Positions 9,796 through 21,904 of a DNA stretch of 64,000 nucleotides are shown piece after piece; the stretch's first letter is position 1; each line of letters begins with the position of its first letter. The notes beneath the pieces are model-generated. The model saw nothing but the letters and a program-made list of their open reading frames with translations, did no database searches and was not told the DNA's origin. The stretch spans positions 6,170,878 through 6,234,877 of the forward strand of contig CM072522.1 in the NCBI GenBank assembly GCA_036898135.1, read 5' to 3'. Source of the stretch: Oncomelania hupensis (Eukaryota > Mollusca > Gastropoda > Littorinimorpha > Pomatiopsidae). The translations under genes and the position numbers were made by a program.

Positions 9796-10084
9796 GTCTA
9801 CTTCAAATAAACAACAAAACCGACAAATACGGTCACAACACAACAAAGATAGAACTAAAACTCTAAATTAACTACGTAAGACAGGTAGGCTTGACGAGGC
9901 AGAGCAGCCTTCTTTTGAAGATTTTTCAGGATAGTTCGGTACTACCAACACTTAGTTTGAGACTGAGAAGTCTCGACCTATTCCATCGTGGTGCATACCG
10001 GACTATGAAAATAAATAGTACCAAACTATGGAGTTCCGAATTACGACATAGTTCCGAACTAAAATAGGCCGGTTTCATGCATAG
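9796..10084. other. No recognised feature
   Basis: Moderately AT-rich; 'agttcgg(t)act' and 'agttccgaa' motifs recur between 9935 and 10060 in both orientations. No gene or clear element end. Confidence 0.4.
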
Positions 10085-10139
10085 ATCCCCTGTCTCTAAC
10101 TCGTCTCTTTATTAAAACACGACGACGATCCCTGGCATT

Positions 10140-12609
10140 CCCGACCATCATGCTATAGTGGCAGATTTTGATACAAAACCACGGAGGACCAGATGCAAAC
10201 CTCATCGATGCTACCAGTATGCAAAGGTCCAATGGGAAGAGCTGAACGCAAAAGATAGGAGTGCACTTTCAGAGAGGCTGGAGACCAAGATGGACGGAAC
10301 AGATATTAATACCCTATGGTCAGAGTTCAAGACTGCGCTCCTGAAGGTTGTAAACATACACATCCCATGTTCTAACACTTACCTCCCTTGGGTACATATT
10401 TGCGTCATGAAGCTCTTGAGAAGGAAGAAACGCCTCTTGAGAAGGAAGAAACGCCTTTTGAAACAGGCCAAAAAGACTGCGGTGGGAAAACTGCAGGTCC
10501 TTCCAAAAAATGCAGGCGAGAGATTAAGCGCTTCAGAATGGAAGTCAATCAATACCACTATAGAAGAGGACCTAAGGGAAAATAACTCCAAATCCTTCTG
10601 GCGATACGTGAAGTCCAGTCGCCAAGACAACATTGGGGTGATCCCTCTTAAGAAAGGCTCTTCTTTGCTCAGCGACGGTCTCTCCTAGGCACAGATCCTC
10701 CTCGATCCGTTTAAGTCAGTTTTCACTAGAGAAGACATTGTTTCACTACGAGAGATGGAAGGCCAACCGTTTCCCACATTTGAGACTCTTACAGTGGATG
10801 TAAATGGTGTCTGCAACCTTCTAAAGAACCTTAACCTGACCAAATCCAGCGGACCAGACGGCATACCGAACATGGTCCTGAAGACAACGCTAAAGCCATA
10901 GCACCGGCACTGACTATCATCTTCAAGAAGTCTATCGAAACGGGTCAGTTACCATCAGACTGGCTCAATGCAAATATTTCAGCAATCTTCAAGAAGGGTG
11001 CCAGGAACCGAGCAGAGAATTACAGACCAGTTTCACTCAGTGGTGTAGCTAGGGATTTGGGGGCCCGGGGAGGAGGGGGGGGGGGGGGGGCTTGGCCTCT
11101 TTTGGGGCCCCTGCATTTTGACATTCGACATCATGACATGAGATAATGTACTTAATAAATGTATAAGTCTGAATTCACTAACTTATATAACAACGTGAAT
11201 ACCAAGTTTACATGGCGGTGGCGTAATATTTAATATTTAATGTACAAAAATCTCCGGGCCCTTTCGAATTTGGCCCCCCCCCCCCTCTCCCTCCCCTAGC
11301 TACGCCACTGGTTTCACTCACCTCAGTAGCCAGCAAGATGTTTGAGCATATCATCTGCTGCCTCCTTCGCAGCCACCTAGAAAAACATAATATCCTTACG
11401 GATAAAAACCACGGCTTTAGATCCAGCTACTTTTTTGAGACGCAGCTTTTCACCACAGCAAACGACCTCCTTGAGTCTTACGATGCCGGCAAACAAATAG
11501 ATGTGGTCATCCTCGACTTCAGCAAGGCCTTCGATAGGGTCCCCCACAAGAAACTCTTGCACAAGCTGGACCACTGTGGGGTCCGAGGCCCATCTACACA
11601 TGGCTTACCAACGTGCTGAGGCTGAGAACTATGAGGGTGGTACTGGAGGAGGAGGCATCCGATGAAGCAGAAGTCGAGTTTGGCGTATCCCGGGGCACAG
11701 TGTTGGGTCCTTTAATCTTCCCCTGCCACATTAACGACCTGAAACAGTCCGTGAGATCCAGAGTGATGCTGTTCGCAGATGACTGCCTGCTCTACAGGGA
11801 GATTAACAGCTTCCAGGACCACCTGACACTATAGAGCGATCTCAAAGAACTGGAAGAGTGGGCCAGCGGTTGAATGCGCAGAAGTGCAACATCCTGTCCA
11901 CGCGAAGCAAATCATCATATCATATCTCTACAGACTAGGGGGAACCATACTGCAACAAGTACAAGAAACCCCATATCTTGGGATCCTGATCTCTTCAGAC
12001 CTAAAACGGTCGTCCCACATCGCCAACACCTGTCACAAAGCAGGATCAACAGTGGGCTTCTTTCGTCGGAAACTCCGGAACTGCCCACAAGAGTGCAGAC
12101 GCCTGGTATACATCTCATTCGTCCGATCTACGCTTGAATACGGAGCTTTAGTGTGGGACCCTTGCTTGAAGCAAGATGTAGAGAAGCTTGAAAGAGTACA
12201 GCGCAGGCTGCCCGCTTCACAACAAGAAACAATAAATTACCGGAACCCAGGTTGTGTGAGCGACATGCTAGAGACATTGAAACTCCCATCACTGGAAGAA
12301 CGACGCAGGCAACTACGCCTTAAACTCTTCCACAGAATAGTAGATGGAGAAGTCCCAGCACTACCTCCTGTCAAGTTCCTCCACTCTGCACCTACAGACC
12401 GACCAAGAATACGCCCTACAAGATTTGAAGGCTACAATAGTGACAACATCGTCCAAAGGCAAGCGGTGAATAACTCGCGCGGCTTCAGCATCCCTCCATG
12501 CCGGATCGAACAGTACAAGAATTCATTCTTTGTACAGACTGCAGCCGAGTGGAATCAGCTAAACGACCATGACAATGCCAGCGTAGTATCACCAGGACAT
12601 CACCGTTAG
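10140..12609 (+). pseudogene. LINE reverse transcriptase pseudogene
   Basis: The protein copied the LINE RNA into the genome by target-primed reverse transcription. Visible in order: endonuclease end and linker (10158-10688), the finger motif 'KSSGPDGIPNMVLK' near 10850, 'NRAENYRPVSL' at about 11010 (MITE insertion point), 'VVILDFSKAFDRVPH' near 11510, 'GVSRGTVLGPLIF' near 11690, the catalytic 'LFADDCLLYREI' near 11770, and a thumb/C-terminal frame 11884-12609 with 'PYLGILISSDL' and 'FVRSTLEYGALVWDP'. At least four stops or frameshifts (near 10688, 10900, 11620, 11835) inactivate it. A duplicated 'LLRRKKR' segment at 10420-10460 is a local tandem duplication. Confidence 0.8.
11038..11310. mobile_element. 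hAT-type MITE with 8-bp TSD
   Basis: A 273-bp element with inverted ends: left cagtggtgtagctaggg, right ccctagctacgccactg. It is flanked by the perfect 8-bp duplication gtttcact (11030-11037 and 11311-11318). The 8-bp duplication and CAG...CTG termini are typical of hAT transposons. It has no ORF and G/C homopolymer tracts just inside the ends. It splits the reverse-transcriptase frame of the surrounding LINE. Confidence 0.9.
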
Positions 12610-12680
12610 GGCTGTCATACCACTGACCAATTCCACGAACTGTACAAAACTGTATTTTAAGCCAGCTTTAAAACCCAGAA

Positions 12681-12720
12681 CTCCTTTTGCAGCCGGGCTT
12701 GGGACCGTCTGCAAAAGGAG
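12681..12720 (+). other. 12-bp-stem hairpin at LINE/RTE junction
   Basis: ctccttttgcag (12681-12692) and ctgcaaaaggag (12709-12720) are perfect complements with a 16-base loop. It may be the 3'-UTR structure of the upstream LINE, where such hairpins can serve RT recognition. No T-run follows. Confidence 0.55.
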
Positions 12721-12840
12721 GAGGGTTGGGCGTGGGGTTAGCACCCCCACTGCGTAAAAAAAGACTACGCTACGGAAACTTCAACAGAAGAAAGAGAAAA
12801 CTTTATCCTGGGGGAGGAAGATACTTCATCACGAAGACCT

Positions 12841-13687
12841 ATGACGCGTTGTGGTGAAAGCCGAGAGGAAACCACAGAGCCGACTATCCTTCTGTCAACC
12901 AGGAGAACCACCATCGGCACATGGAATGTTCGGACCACGTACGTGTCGGGAAAGACGACACAGGTAGCAGCTAAGATGAGGAATAATGACCTGACCGTGT
13001 TAGGCATCAGCGAGACACGGTGGACCCAAGCTGGACGGAGGCGACTGATGACAGGAGAACTATTGCTGTACTTCGGGCACGAAGAAAACGATGCACACCA
13101 CATGCAACGACAGTGAAGAGGATGTTAAAGTCCATTTCTATAGCAGATTACAGAAGATCCTCGAGACCTACCCAGACAATGACATCACCATCCTAATGGG
13201 AGATGTCAACGCCAAGATTGGGTCTGACAACACCGGATACGAACCAGTCATGGGCACCCACGCCTTAGGAGTAATGAATGAGAATGGAGAGAGATTTGCG
13301 GACCTGTGTGCACTCAACAACCTGGTCATCGGAGGCAGCATCTTTCCTCACAAACGGATCCACAAGAGTACATGGGTATCTCCAGACAACGCGAAAGAGA
13401 ACCAGATCGACCACATCTGCATTAGCAAGAAATTCCGAAGATCCCTGCAAGACGTTAGAGTGAGAAGAGGAGCAGACGTGGCGTCCGACCATCACTTGGT
13501 GGTGGCGAAACTGAAGCTGAAACTGAAGAGGACCCAGTTAAATTCGTCAGGCAGAAGAATGAAGTACAACATCAGCCTTCTGAAAGACCCCAAGACAAAA
13601 GAACAGTTTAGTCTGGCGCTGAGGAACAGGTTCGAAGTGCTTCAGGAATTACTTGAAGAAGAAGAAGACAGTGTATTCAACAGGTAG
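12841..13687 (+). pseudogene. RTE-type apurinic-like endonuclease, frameshifted
   Basis: The endonuclease nicks target DNA for LINE insertion. Frame 12841-13116 shows the N-terminal motif 'IGTWNVRT' and 'LGISETRW'. After a frameshift at about 13110, frame 13091-13687 shows 'ITILMGDVNAKIG' and 'ENQIDHICIS', then 'SDHHLVVAKLK', the SDH catalytic motif. These are the expected order of EEP-fold active-site motifs. Automatic annotation often labels such proteins 'craniofacial development protein 2-like'; here it is a transposon pseudogene. Confidence 0.8.
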
Positions 13688-14055
13688 CAGAAAGTGAAAG
13701 AGACACTAAGATCGTCATGGCAAGAAGTAGTGGGGCCAAATAAATATCAACAGAAAGAGTGGATCACAGCAGAGACCTTGGTCAAGATAGAAGAAAGAAA
13801 GAAGAAGAAGGCAACAGTCAACAACAGCAGAACCAGAGCAGCAAAGGCCAAGGCCCAAGAAGACTACACAGGAGCCCATAGAGAAGTGAAAAGAAGCATA
13901 AAAAAGATAAGAAGGCCTACGTGGACGGACTGGCAGCTGAAGCGGAACAGGCAGCGTACAGCGGCAATATGAAACAGTTGTACGACACCACCAAGCGACT
14001 CTCCGAAAAGTTCACCAAGCCAGAAAGACCTGTTAAGGCAGAGCTGATAGTGATC

Positions 14056-14378
14056 TAAGAGAGGTTTCCGCGGAACGTGCGACTATGTCACGCCTTGTGA
14101 CATTTTGAAGTCCAATGAGTCTGATAACGTCCACAAATCCACAACTTGAACGGCGAAAATATATATACAGAAACAGTCAACGCTGCACCACTATTCCAAA
14201 ACAAAGTATGGCGCTGCATAACCGGAAGCGAGTAAAGCAACTTTCGTCTTCCGATACAAAACAACAACAAACAAAAAAAAATAAAAATTTAATTGTCCGC
14301 AGATTGTTTCGCATTTCCTTTTTTATTTATTTTTTTTCGTTTTCGTTTTTGCGGATTTCCGCGATTTCGCGGAGAACT
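14056..14378. mobile_element. Unclassified insertion in RTE linker
   Basis: About 320 bp separate two parts of the RTE linker. Both borders carry similar text ('tttccgcgga' and 'tttccgcgatttcgcggag'), possibly terminal repeats. A related 'aaatccgcggatccg' border occurs near 57760. No ORF. Confidence 0.35.
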
Positions 14379-14514
14379 ATCAGGTCTGTAAGGACAAGCA
14401 GGGAAACACCATGAAAAGTCTAGTCCAGCAGTTGAACAGATGGGCTGAACACTTTGAGGAACTTCTGAATAGACCAGCACCAACGTCATTGAACCAGCCA
14501 ATGTGGATGATGAT

Positions 14515-15400
14515 GATGATAACAAATTATGAGGAGGAGAAAGATTAAGACGACGATGACAATGACAAGACAGAGAAGGAGAGGGTGAAGACTTTTTAGA
14601 CTTTAAACGTTTATTTTACAATTACAACATGTTACAAGGATACTAATTTTAAGCTTAAGCGTAATCGTTAGACCTTGTTTCGGGCACATTATTTGCAAAC
14701 ATAATACATTTATACAATCATTCAAACCTGTCACATGTTCCATGTAGAAAGGTTCAACTGTAACAATTATTTTAAAAAAAGACTTCAACATATCTAAATG
14801 TCATCTAATCACTGTAATACAGTAACATTATAATATTTTGTTTAATGGAAATAAACACCATATTATGACAAAAATGTTGAAAACTGTTAACAACAAAACA
14901 AAACAAAACAAAAATAAACAAAAAATAATGAATTTAAAATATGCTTAAATGATTTGAATGTTTTGTTTTGTTTAATGATAAGAGGAAGTTTATTCCGTAG
15001 AGACGGTGCTCTGAAGCCAAAAACTAGTCTTCAACAGATCAATTCTAAGTTTAGGTAAGAAGAAGAAGACAGACAGACAGACAGGAATAACTGAGACGAA
15101 GAATACAGAACTGAAGTGTTTATGACAACGAGGAGGAGGAAAATGAAAAGGAGGGAATCGATGAAATTAAATATGGAGGAGCAGCATCTAAGAGAGAGGA
15201 GGAAGAGAAGGGAAAAAATAAAGGAGGTAACGATGAAGAAGGAGAAAGAAGAGGTGGAGCAGGAAGACGATGAGAAGAAGATGATGATGGGTGGATGAAT
15301 AGATTGATAATGGGTGGGTGATGATTGATTAATGATTGATTATTGATAATTGATGATGAATGATGATGAATGAAGAAAAAGGAGGAAGAGGAGAACCAGT
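14515..15400. other. Gene-free AT-rich and GA-rich stretch
   Basis: 14590-14970 is AT-rich without recognisable structure apart from a short (aaaac)n run near 14900. 15060-15390 is GA-rich (gaggagga..., gatgat). Open frames rich in R/E/K here come from composition. Confidence 0.5.
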
Positions 15401-15404
15401 GATT

Positions 15405-15454
15405 ACATTACATTATTATTACTTTAGGTCCAGCGGACTCTTCCGAGCCAAATC
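15405..15454 (-). mobile_element. (ATTAC)n-tailed retroposon, 50-bp truncated copy
   Basis: Only the last ~50 bp of the family remain (tail plus 'tttaggtccagcggactctt'), flanked by the perfect 10-bp duplication accagtgatt (15395-15404 and 15455-15464). Such extreme 5' truncation shows RT-dependent insertion. Confidence 0.9.
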
Positions 15455-15490
15455 ACCAGTGATTGACTATAATAAGTTTAATATCGCAAT

Positions 15491-15493
<3 letters not shown>

Positions 15494-15574
<81 letters not shown>

Positions 15575-15592
15575 GTCGTCGTCGTCGTCGTT
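15494..15592. repeat. (TCA)n / (TCG)n microsatellite
   Basis: About 26 TCA units, then TCG units. Confidence 0.95.
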
Positions 15593-15737
15593 GTTGTCGC
15601 CATACAATCGTTAAATGTATCCTCATTGTTATTGTCGGCATATCATTGCCATCGTCACCATTTATTCTTATTATTGTTGCAAATTTTCCACTGTGAACTC
15701 TTGGACAAATGCATTTCCAATGTCTTTTAATGTCTTA

Positions 15738-15745
15738 TGTCTGAA

Positions 15746-15805
<60 letters not shown>
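15738..15805. repeat. (GAT)n microsatellite
   Basis: About 22 GAT units followed by degenerate GAT/GAC. The poly-Asp frame over it is not a gene. Confidence 0.95.
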
Positions 15806-16246
15806 AATGATGCTGACGATGACGATAACGATGATGATGGTGATGATTATGAGGAAAATGATGCTGCTGAAGAAGATGAAATAATCATAATAGATCTTAT
15901 TTACAATTTCATCCAAGTTACTACTACATGCCCAGACCCAGACAAAGGAGAGGATGTGGAGAATGTCGAGCACAATACCAAAAGCCTAAGGGTGTAAAAA
16001 TGGCTGGGGAAAAAAGTGAGAGGATGAGCGGAGTTGGCGTGAAGGTGTAGAGGACTCGACAGCAACGTAAGTAGGTCAACGCTAGATTTGGTATCACGCG
16101 TTGGTACCATCGCTCCGACCATCCTGTATGCTAGGACTGATGACGCGACACTCGTTGAAGTAAACTTTGTTATCTACTTTTGTTCACAGGTCTGGATGGT
16201 TTGCCAACCTGCCTGCTATAGGTTCTACAGTCACATTGATTGAGGC

Positions 16247-16248
16247 AG

Positions 16249-16320
<72 letters not shown>

Positions 16321-16338
16321 CGACGACGACGACGATGA
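16247..16338. repeat. (GAT)n / (GAC)n microsatellite
   Basis: About 24 GAT units passing into GAC. Confidence 0.95.
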
Positions 16339-16383
16339 TGCTAGGAGGAGGAAGATCAGGATAATTGTGTGTTTAGTAGTAGT

Positions 16384-16834
<451 letters not shown>

Positions 16835-17035
16835 GTAGTAGTTTGAGTGTCTATAGTATTCAGACATCCTCGCTATGTTGTTTGCATACATTTCTCACCA
16901 CAAACTGCTTACATATATTCAAGAAACACAGGATGATAGATTCCAAGCCGTATAACATCCTAACAACACTCAGGACAACAACAAATAATGCTTTTATGAT
17001 CCATGTTCATGTCTTTTGCAATTGTAAATGTATTA

Positions 17036-17347
17036 ATTCCCGAGCGAAGCGGGGAAACTATTATTTTGGGCTTTATCCGTCCGTGAGCGCTTTTCTATGA
17101 AAGTAATGGAGGGATTTCTTTGAAACTTGGTACGTAGTTAGAACATAAAGATGCCTACCATATGACACAAATTATGCATATCGGCTGATGTTATCATGGT
17201 CACGTCATCTTTTTTTTTCTTCTTTTCCTAATCGCATTTTCTCCCAAACTACTGGAGGGAGTTGGTTCAAACTTTGTATGTACCTTATTGATGCTTTCAA
17301 CACAAAACCAAACTTATGCAAATCAAGTGATGTCATGGTGACATCAT
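17036..17347. repeat. 'cccgagcgaagcgggg' dispersed repeat
   Basis: Begins 'cccgagcgaagcggggaaac' and 'tattttgggctttatccgtc', similar to the first bases of the window. Contains two degenerate units ending in 'gatgt(c/t)atggt(g/c)ac(a/g)tcatc', with a third trace near 17865-17890. Unclassified, probably an old interspersed repeat. Confidence 0.5.
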
Positions 17348-17348
17348 C

Positions 17349-17650
17349 TTTTTTATAAGTCATAAGTCATAAGTCATAATCTTTAATAATCCATAAAATG
17401 GAAATTACAATGTCGTCAAGGAAATCTTTCACTCAGCACAATTATAAATATGATAAAAACATACATGTAATATGCAACATTAAGGACGGCATGCTAACAA
17501 TCAGGCAAAAGAGAAACACCACATACACTTATCTTTAGGCATGCATTATACTTTTTTTTATAGCAATGGGAGTCAAAAAGTATATAACACATAGTAAGCA
17601 AAAGTAAACTGCAATCATAAAAAGGGTATAAAAGACTATTATTTAAGAAT
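17349..17650 (-). mobile_element. LINE 3' end with (TGACTTA)n tail
   Basis: On the minus strand the text ends 'tattaaagattatgactta' with three to four TGACTTA units, the kind of short-repeat tail left by CR1-group LINEs. No coding part remains. Confidence 0.45.
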
Positions 17651-17715
17651 TTATACACATAAAAACATGAAAGTGTAGTTTAGCATTAGAAAGAGCATAC
17701 TGCACGTTAATTCTA

Positions 17716-17884
17716 TAGTGCGGTATTATTGTTATTATTCTTATTCTTATTCTTATTCTTATTATTATTATTATTATTAATTTTTTTTTAATTTCCTTTA
17801 AATTTAGTATGTAATTAGAGCGTACAGATGCCTTGAGCTTAAAACAAAACTTCTGTATAACCAGTGACGTCCTCGTTGTTGACG

Positions 17885-17965
<81 letters not shown>

Positions 17966-17967
17966 GA
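17716..17967. repeat. (ATT)n microsatellites
   Basis: Interrupted ATT/CTT units at 17724-17780 and a clean (ATT)n at 17885-17967. Confidence 0.95.
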
Positions 17968-18560
17968 TAATTTTTGGTTGTACATACTTTAGATCGTGGC
18001 CATTAATTGCCCACGTTTTCCTTTTATTTGGTTAGGGTAAAGCAGAGTCACAACACTGCCAACAAAATGAACACTTTGGAAAATGCTTTGTTTTGGGCTA
18101 TGTGTGTGAATGTATAAAAATACATTTGAATGGCTTGCCATCTTGTTTAATTTTCAGATACTGAGTGTCTGATAACGTTTCCACTTCCCAATCCTAAACT
18201 TTAATAGTAAATATAAATAATGTTTTCATCTGATTATGATGTTAGTAATTTTTCATGTAATCTAGATTGTGCTACGTTTTCCTGTAATCTCTGATAGTTT
18301 CCATAGATTCTATTTTTTTAAGCCCCGCTCTCACAATCACACCTCACACCTTACATCTTACACTCCAAATAGCTGTCAATATTTTTTAAACGTGTAGTAT
18401 TCACACGCTTTCTATTGTATGGTAGGATTCTTCTATATTAACACTTGTCATTTTATTTTATTTATGTCTTTTTTTACGATAGCGTTTGTAATTATTTTAT
18501 AGTGTAGATTATGGTTTGATCCTTCAAGTTAACGCTTGTCATATTTGCATAGTTTCTGGT
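17968..18560. other. AT-rich stretch, nothing recognised
   Basis: No open frame, repeat end or splice-supported exon seen on either strand. Confidence 0.4.
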
Positions 18561-18572
18561 TTAATTCTAAAC

Positions 18573-19145
18573 CCCCGTTGGGGTGCCGGGGGTTTCAGTA
18601 TAAATAGTATCCCCACTTTCTGGAAATTTAGTGCTTTAAATTCCCACTGTCGCTGTCATTCTCATTTGTTCTTTCTCATCCCTGCTCTGTTCTATCAATC
18701 TGCTATACTATCTTCTTCTTCGCTAGACCAGTCACCTACCTTTTTTCTTGAAAACTCTTCCGGGACAAGACTCCTTATTTGTGTGTGAAGTATGTTGGAT
18801 CAGCTTGGGAATATTTGACGCTTTCCGCCAGGTGGTAGCTAGGGCTTCTTATGATGTTATTATTTAGCAATGTAGGCATTTTATATGTATGTGTTTTGTT
18901 GATAATTCATAATGATGTTTGTATTGTATTTTGTTTTTGTAAACGGGGGTTCGATAAATTAGAGTATAGCCTCAGCGTCCGCTGCGTGGGATGTCTTTAT
19001 TGTTAAGTGACTGGCTGGTGGAGAGCTTTCCGTTTTACCACTAGGGTTGTTTCAGCAGATCTTTTATGCGGATCAGGGGTTGCCCGGTCCTGATTTGGCT
19101 CGGAAGAGTCCGCTGGACCTAAAGCAATAATCATGTAATGTAATG
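18573..19145 (+). mobile_element. (ATTAC)n-tailed retroposon, full copy 2
   Basis: A full 573-bp copy in plus orientation: 5' 'gttggggtgccgggggtttc', a TATAAATAG motif about 30 bp in, 3' 'gtccgctggacctaaagc', and a (ATGTA)n tail. The flanks give an imperfect duplication, taattctaaac on the left and taattcaaac on the right. An open stretch of about 70 codons beginning 'PRWGAGGFSINSIPTFW' is shared with copies 1 and 5 but has no start codon of its own. Confidence 0.85.
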
Positions 19146-19614
19146 TAATTCAAACATCGACCATGTTTGTATATTGCATGGTTTCATTCTTCAGTAGAAC
19201 AGGCATACTTGTCAAGTTTGCGTAGTATATAGTGGAATTCTAGCGCTGTGATATAATGCATAGTTTCATCAAAGAGCTTATTACAATTATATCTATAATT
19301 AAGCTCATTGGTTTCATTCTTCCATCAAACATTTGTGATGTGAATGACTGTTAAAAATAAAATACATAGTTTGAAATTTGAAGTTTGCATTTTAATGAAT
19401 AATTATTGGATTGCTTTTTTTTCTTCCTCTCTTCGTCTTCTTCTGCCTACCCTCTACCCCCCCCCACCCCCCCAACCTCTCCAGGTTTTTTTATTTCTTC
19501 TGATTTACCCCCCTCCCCCTCTTTCTTCTTATCCTTACTCATCACCCTCATTAGCATGTTTATCTTTCTTGTAATTCATTCATTCATCTTAATTTTTTCT
19601 TTCCTTTGTTTCTT

Positions 19615-19824
<210 letters not shown>

Positions 19825-20500
19825 TGTGTTTGTGTGTGTATGAGAATATTTAACAAAGAATGTCTAATTTTCTGTAACATTCATTTAGGCCAACTGTAGT
19901 ACATGGTCAATGAAGTGAGAATACTTTATTTTCGTTTTCACATTATTGAGTAATTAGTACGCCCTACTTTGTTGGAGCCAATCTTTTTTTTTTTTTTTTT
20001 TAAATATATTTTAATAATATCCATAATTTGCAACAATCTTACTCGGGAAAGCTCAGAGCATGGTTTAACATTTTAGGTCTGTTCCAACAGTTCAAAATAA
20101 AGCACTAAGCACAGGATTTACTGATCAGTCATTCTTGTCAGCAGTCAAATTTGATGCCCCATTATTTGCTTTTTAGAACAACCTACCATACCTAGAAGAG
20201 AGACCGTGTTACATTCATAGTCGTTGCGAGTAGTAGTAGGCCTACCAGCTCCAAGCCTTCAATCACGCTTCACTTAAGGGAAGGTAACTCGTCAGGTTGT
20301 GCATGTCTACGCTTTCCGCCATTTTGACACAGCGTCGGTATCCCATCTGGGTATGTAAACTCTACGATGCTATTGTAGTCTATTACCGTGGATAGTACTA
20401 TTGTATTCGTCGTCATCATCATCATCATCACAATCATTAACATTATAATCATCGCCAGCGTCTCCGTCGTCGCCGTTCGACACCATATCATTGTTATTCT
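19825..20500. other. Gene-free region, nothing recognised
   Basis: Contains a (TCATCA) patch near 20415. The minus frame 20270-20599 (109 codons) has no recognisable domain and overlaps simple sequence, so I do not call it. Confidence 0.4.
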
Positions 20501-20504
20501 CCAG

Positions 20505-20830
20505 ATGAGAGTATAAACCGAGGTCTTTAAGAAAAAGCATTGTTCTATGCTATGTCTAGTCTGTACTTGCTTACATTCTATCGCATGGACTTTTAACAAA
20601 CAATCCTGACGCTCATGTTCTAGACAAGTCAGTGTCAGTTACACCAACAGACCCAGCAAGCACTAGGAGAGTATGGGCCCCATCCCCCTCTTTCTTCTAG
20701 TCAGCAGTTGTCAGGAGCGTTAGAGTTAGACAATGCCCCTAACGCTGCAAGTTGGCCTCTTGGCAGCTTGAGTTAGGTCCTCCATCGGCCAGCTCCTTGA
20801 ACAACTTGAGTTGGAAATACACTATATTGA
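20505..20830 (+). repeat. SINE-like dispersed repeat, copy 1
   Basis: Starts with 'gatgagagtataaaccgagg'. A 'gtcagttacaccaac...cagcaagcact' block follows, and it ends near 'cttgaacaacttgagttgg'. The same blocks occur at 21905-22285 and, inverted, at 44030-44280, so this is an interspersed family of about 300-380 bp. No A/B box is clear. Confidence 0.5.
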
Positions 20831-21007
20831 TCGTTTACAATATTTTTTAAATGTTGGATTTTTGTTGTTTTTTGTTGTAAAAAAAAAAAATCATCTGCAC
20901 CATCGTTAGTTTTAGTCATTATCCTCAGTCGTTTTGGAGCAGTCTATGATGAGGTCTCAATAGTGAAATATATTATAAGAGTGAATCCATACTGTCCACA
21001 GCCTATA

Positions 21008-21141
21008 GCTTAACGAAGGCTGAAAAATTGATGGCCAAAAGAAAAGTGGGGAAAAGGTCAAGTTATCAGTAGGCTAGGCTGTGATACAAACACCTTTTCC
21101 CCACTTTGCTTTTGGCCGTCAGTTTTCAGCCTTCGTTAAGC
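21008..21141. mobile_element. Foldback/MITE with ~50-bp inverted arms
   Basis: The left arm (21008-21058) begins 'gcttaacgaaggctgaaaa' and the right arm (21092-21141) ends with its complement 'ttttcagccttcgttaagc'. The arms stay complementary across about 50 bp, including the GGGGAAAAGGT block, with a 33-base loop. Unclassified; the near-perfect pairing suggests a recent foldback element. Confidence 0.75.
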
Positions 21142-21154
21142 AAAATCCTTAGTG

Positions 21155-21485
21155 CCTGGGGATGGGGAGGAGCAGGGACCTAGTGCTTCAGGATCTGTAC
21201 AATCCATGCCATGGAACGCGTGCATGCACAGACTAGATCTTGGTTTATACTGTCATCTAGATAGGTTAGTGACATGCATGCAGTTACAACCGCACATCCA
21301 CCAAGCACTATAGGTCTTCCCATCCAAAGCCCAGCGCACCCAGGATGGTGCTCAGTTGTCTGGGCTATTAGACGATGTGCCAAAGGCAGTGTTAGCACCC
21401 AGGGTGGATTGAGTTACAACCTGTATCTGCCAGCGCTTGAGCAGTCCCATCTTGAGCTTGAAAAGCGCTCAATAAAAACCATTTT
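21155..21485. repeat. SINE-like dispersed repeat, mosaic copy
   Basis: The first ~100 bp ('gatggggaggagcagggacc' to 'cttggtttatactgtcatc') are the family in inverted orientation (compare 44140-44280). The rest ('caccaagcactatagg' to 'ttgaaaagcgctcaataaaa') is in forward orientation. The 'gcgctcaataaa' ending resembles L2-type tails. Confidence 0.45.
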
Positions 21486-21535
21486 TTTTAAATGAAGTGA
21501 TTATTTTTAAAGCAGCAATTGGTGTGGTTTTAATG

Positions 21536-21612
21536 TAGAGGTGCAGTTGGCTCAGTGGTGTAAGCTACTACCGTTGACAGTTGGCTCAGTGGTGTAAGCT
21601 ACTACCAATTGA
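21536..21612 (+). other. tRNA-like A-box pair
   Basis: 'ttggctcagtggtgtaagct' resembles a tRNA D-arm/A box. It occurs twice in tandem about 37 bp apart. No B box found at the expected spacing, so it may be a SINE head remnant. Confidence 0.35.
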
Positions 21613-21904
21613 CAATTGAAGCTTTCAATGTTGTGCCATAACCATGCAGGCAGTGCTTTCAATCTAAATAACATCCTGGAGTGGCCCAATATTATTTACT
21701 TTCAACTCGGGAAACGTTTCGGGTGTATTCCATGGCTATTGTGGTTTGCTCTCCCAGCAAATTTTTTTTAAAATAAAAGTAATATTAGGTAGGTTTGAAA
21801 TGGGTGCGCCATAGGCTTCGACTAGGGGAGGCAGCCCAGAATTTCCCAATTAAAAGGGACAATTAAACAAGACCCTGATGCACAAGTAAGTGCCCCTTAT
21901 TCCT

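Larger units (their letters stand above)
10085..12680 (+). mobile_element. CR1/Jockey-like LINE, decayed
   Basis: A plus-strand LINE starting inside the endonuclease C-terminus ('DHHAIVADFD') and continuing through the linker and reverse transcriptase to a C-terminal region. It is 5'-truncated and interrupted by a hAT-type MITE at 11038-11310. Clade assignment within the CR1/Jockey group is from motif memory only. Confidence 0.8.
12716..14510 (+). mobile_element. RTE-group LINE, second family, endonuclease part
   Basis: Starts with a 'gggcgtggggttagcacccc ... gtaaaaaaa' leader like those in front of RTE-group ORFs. It encodes an endonuclease/exonuclease/phosphatase domain (12841-13687), then a basic linker (13694-14040). 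It is interrupted at about 14056-14378 and resumes with 'RWAEHFEELLNRP' at 14440-14470. The reverse transcriptase is missing. It differs clearly from the (GGATA)n-tailed RTE family elsewhere in the window. Confidence 0.75.

Noticed and set aside
12841..13687. Host 'craniofacial development protein 2-like' gene
   Set aside because: Context (RTE leader, linker, frameshift) shows it is the endonuclease of a retrotransposon.
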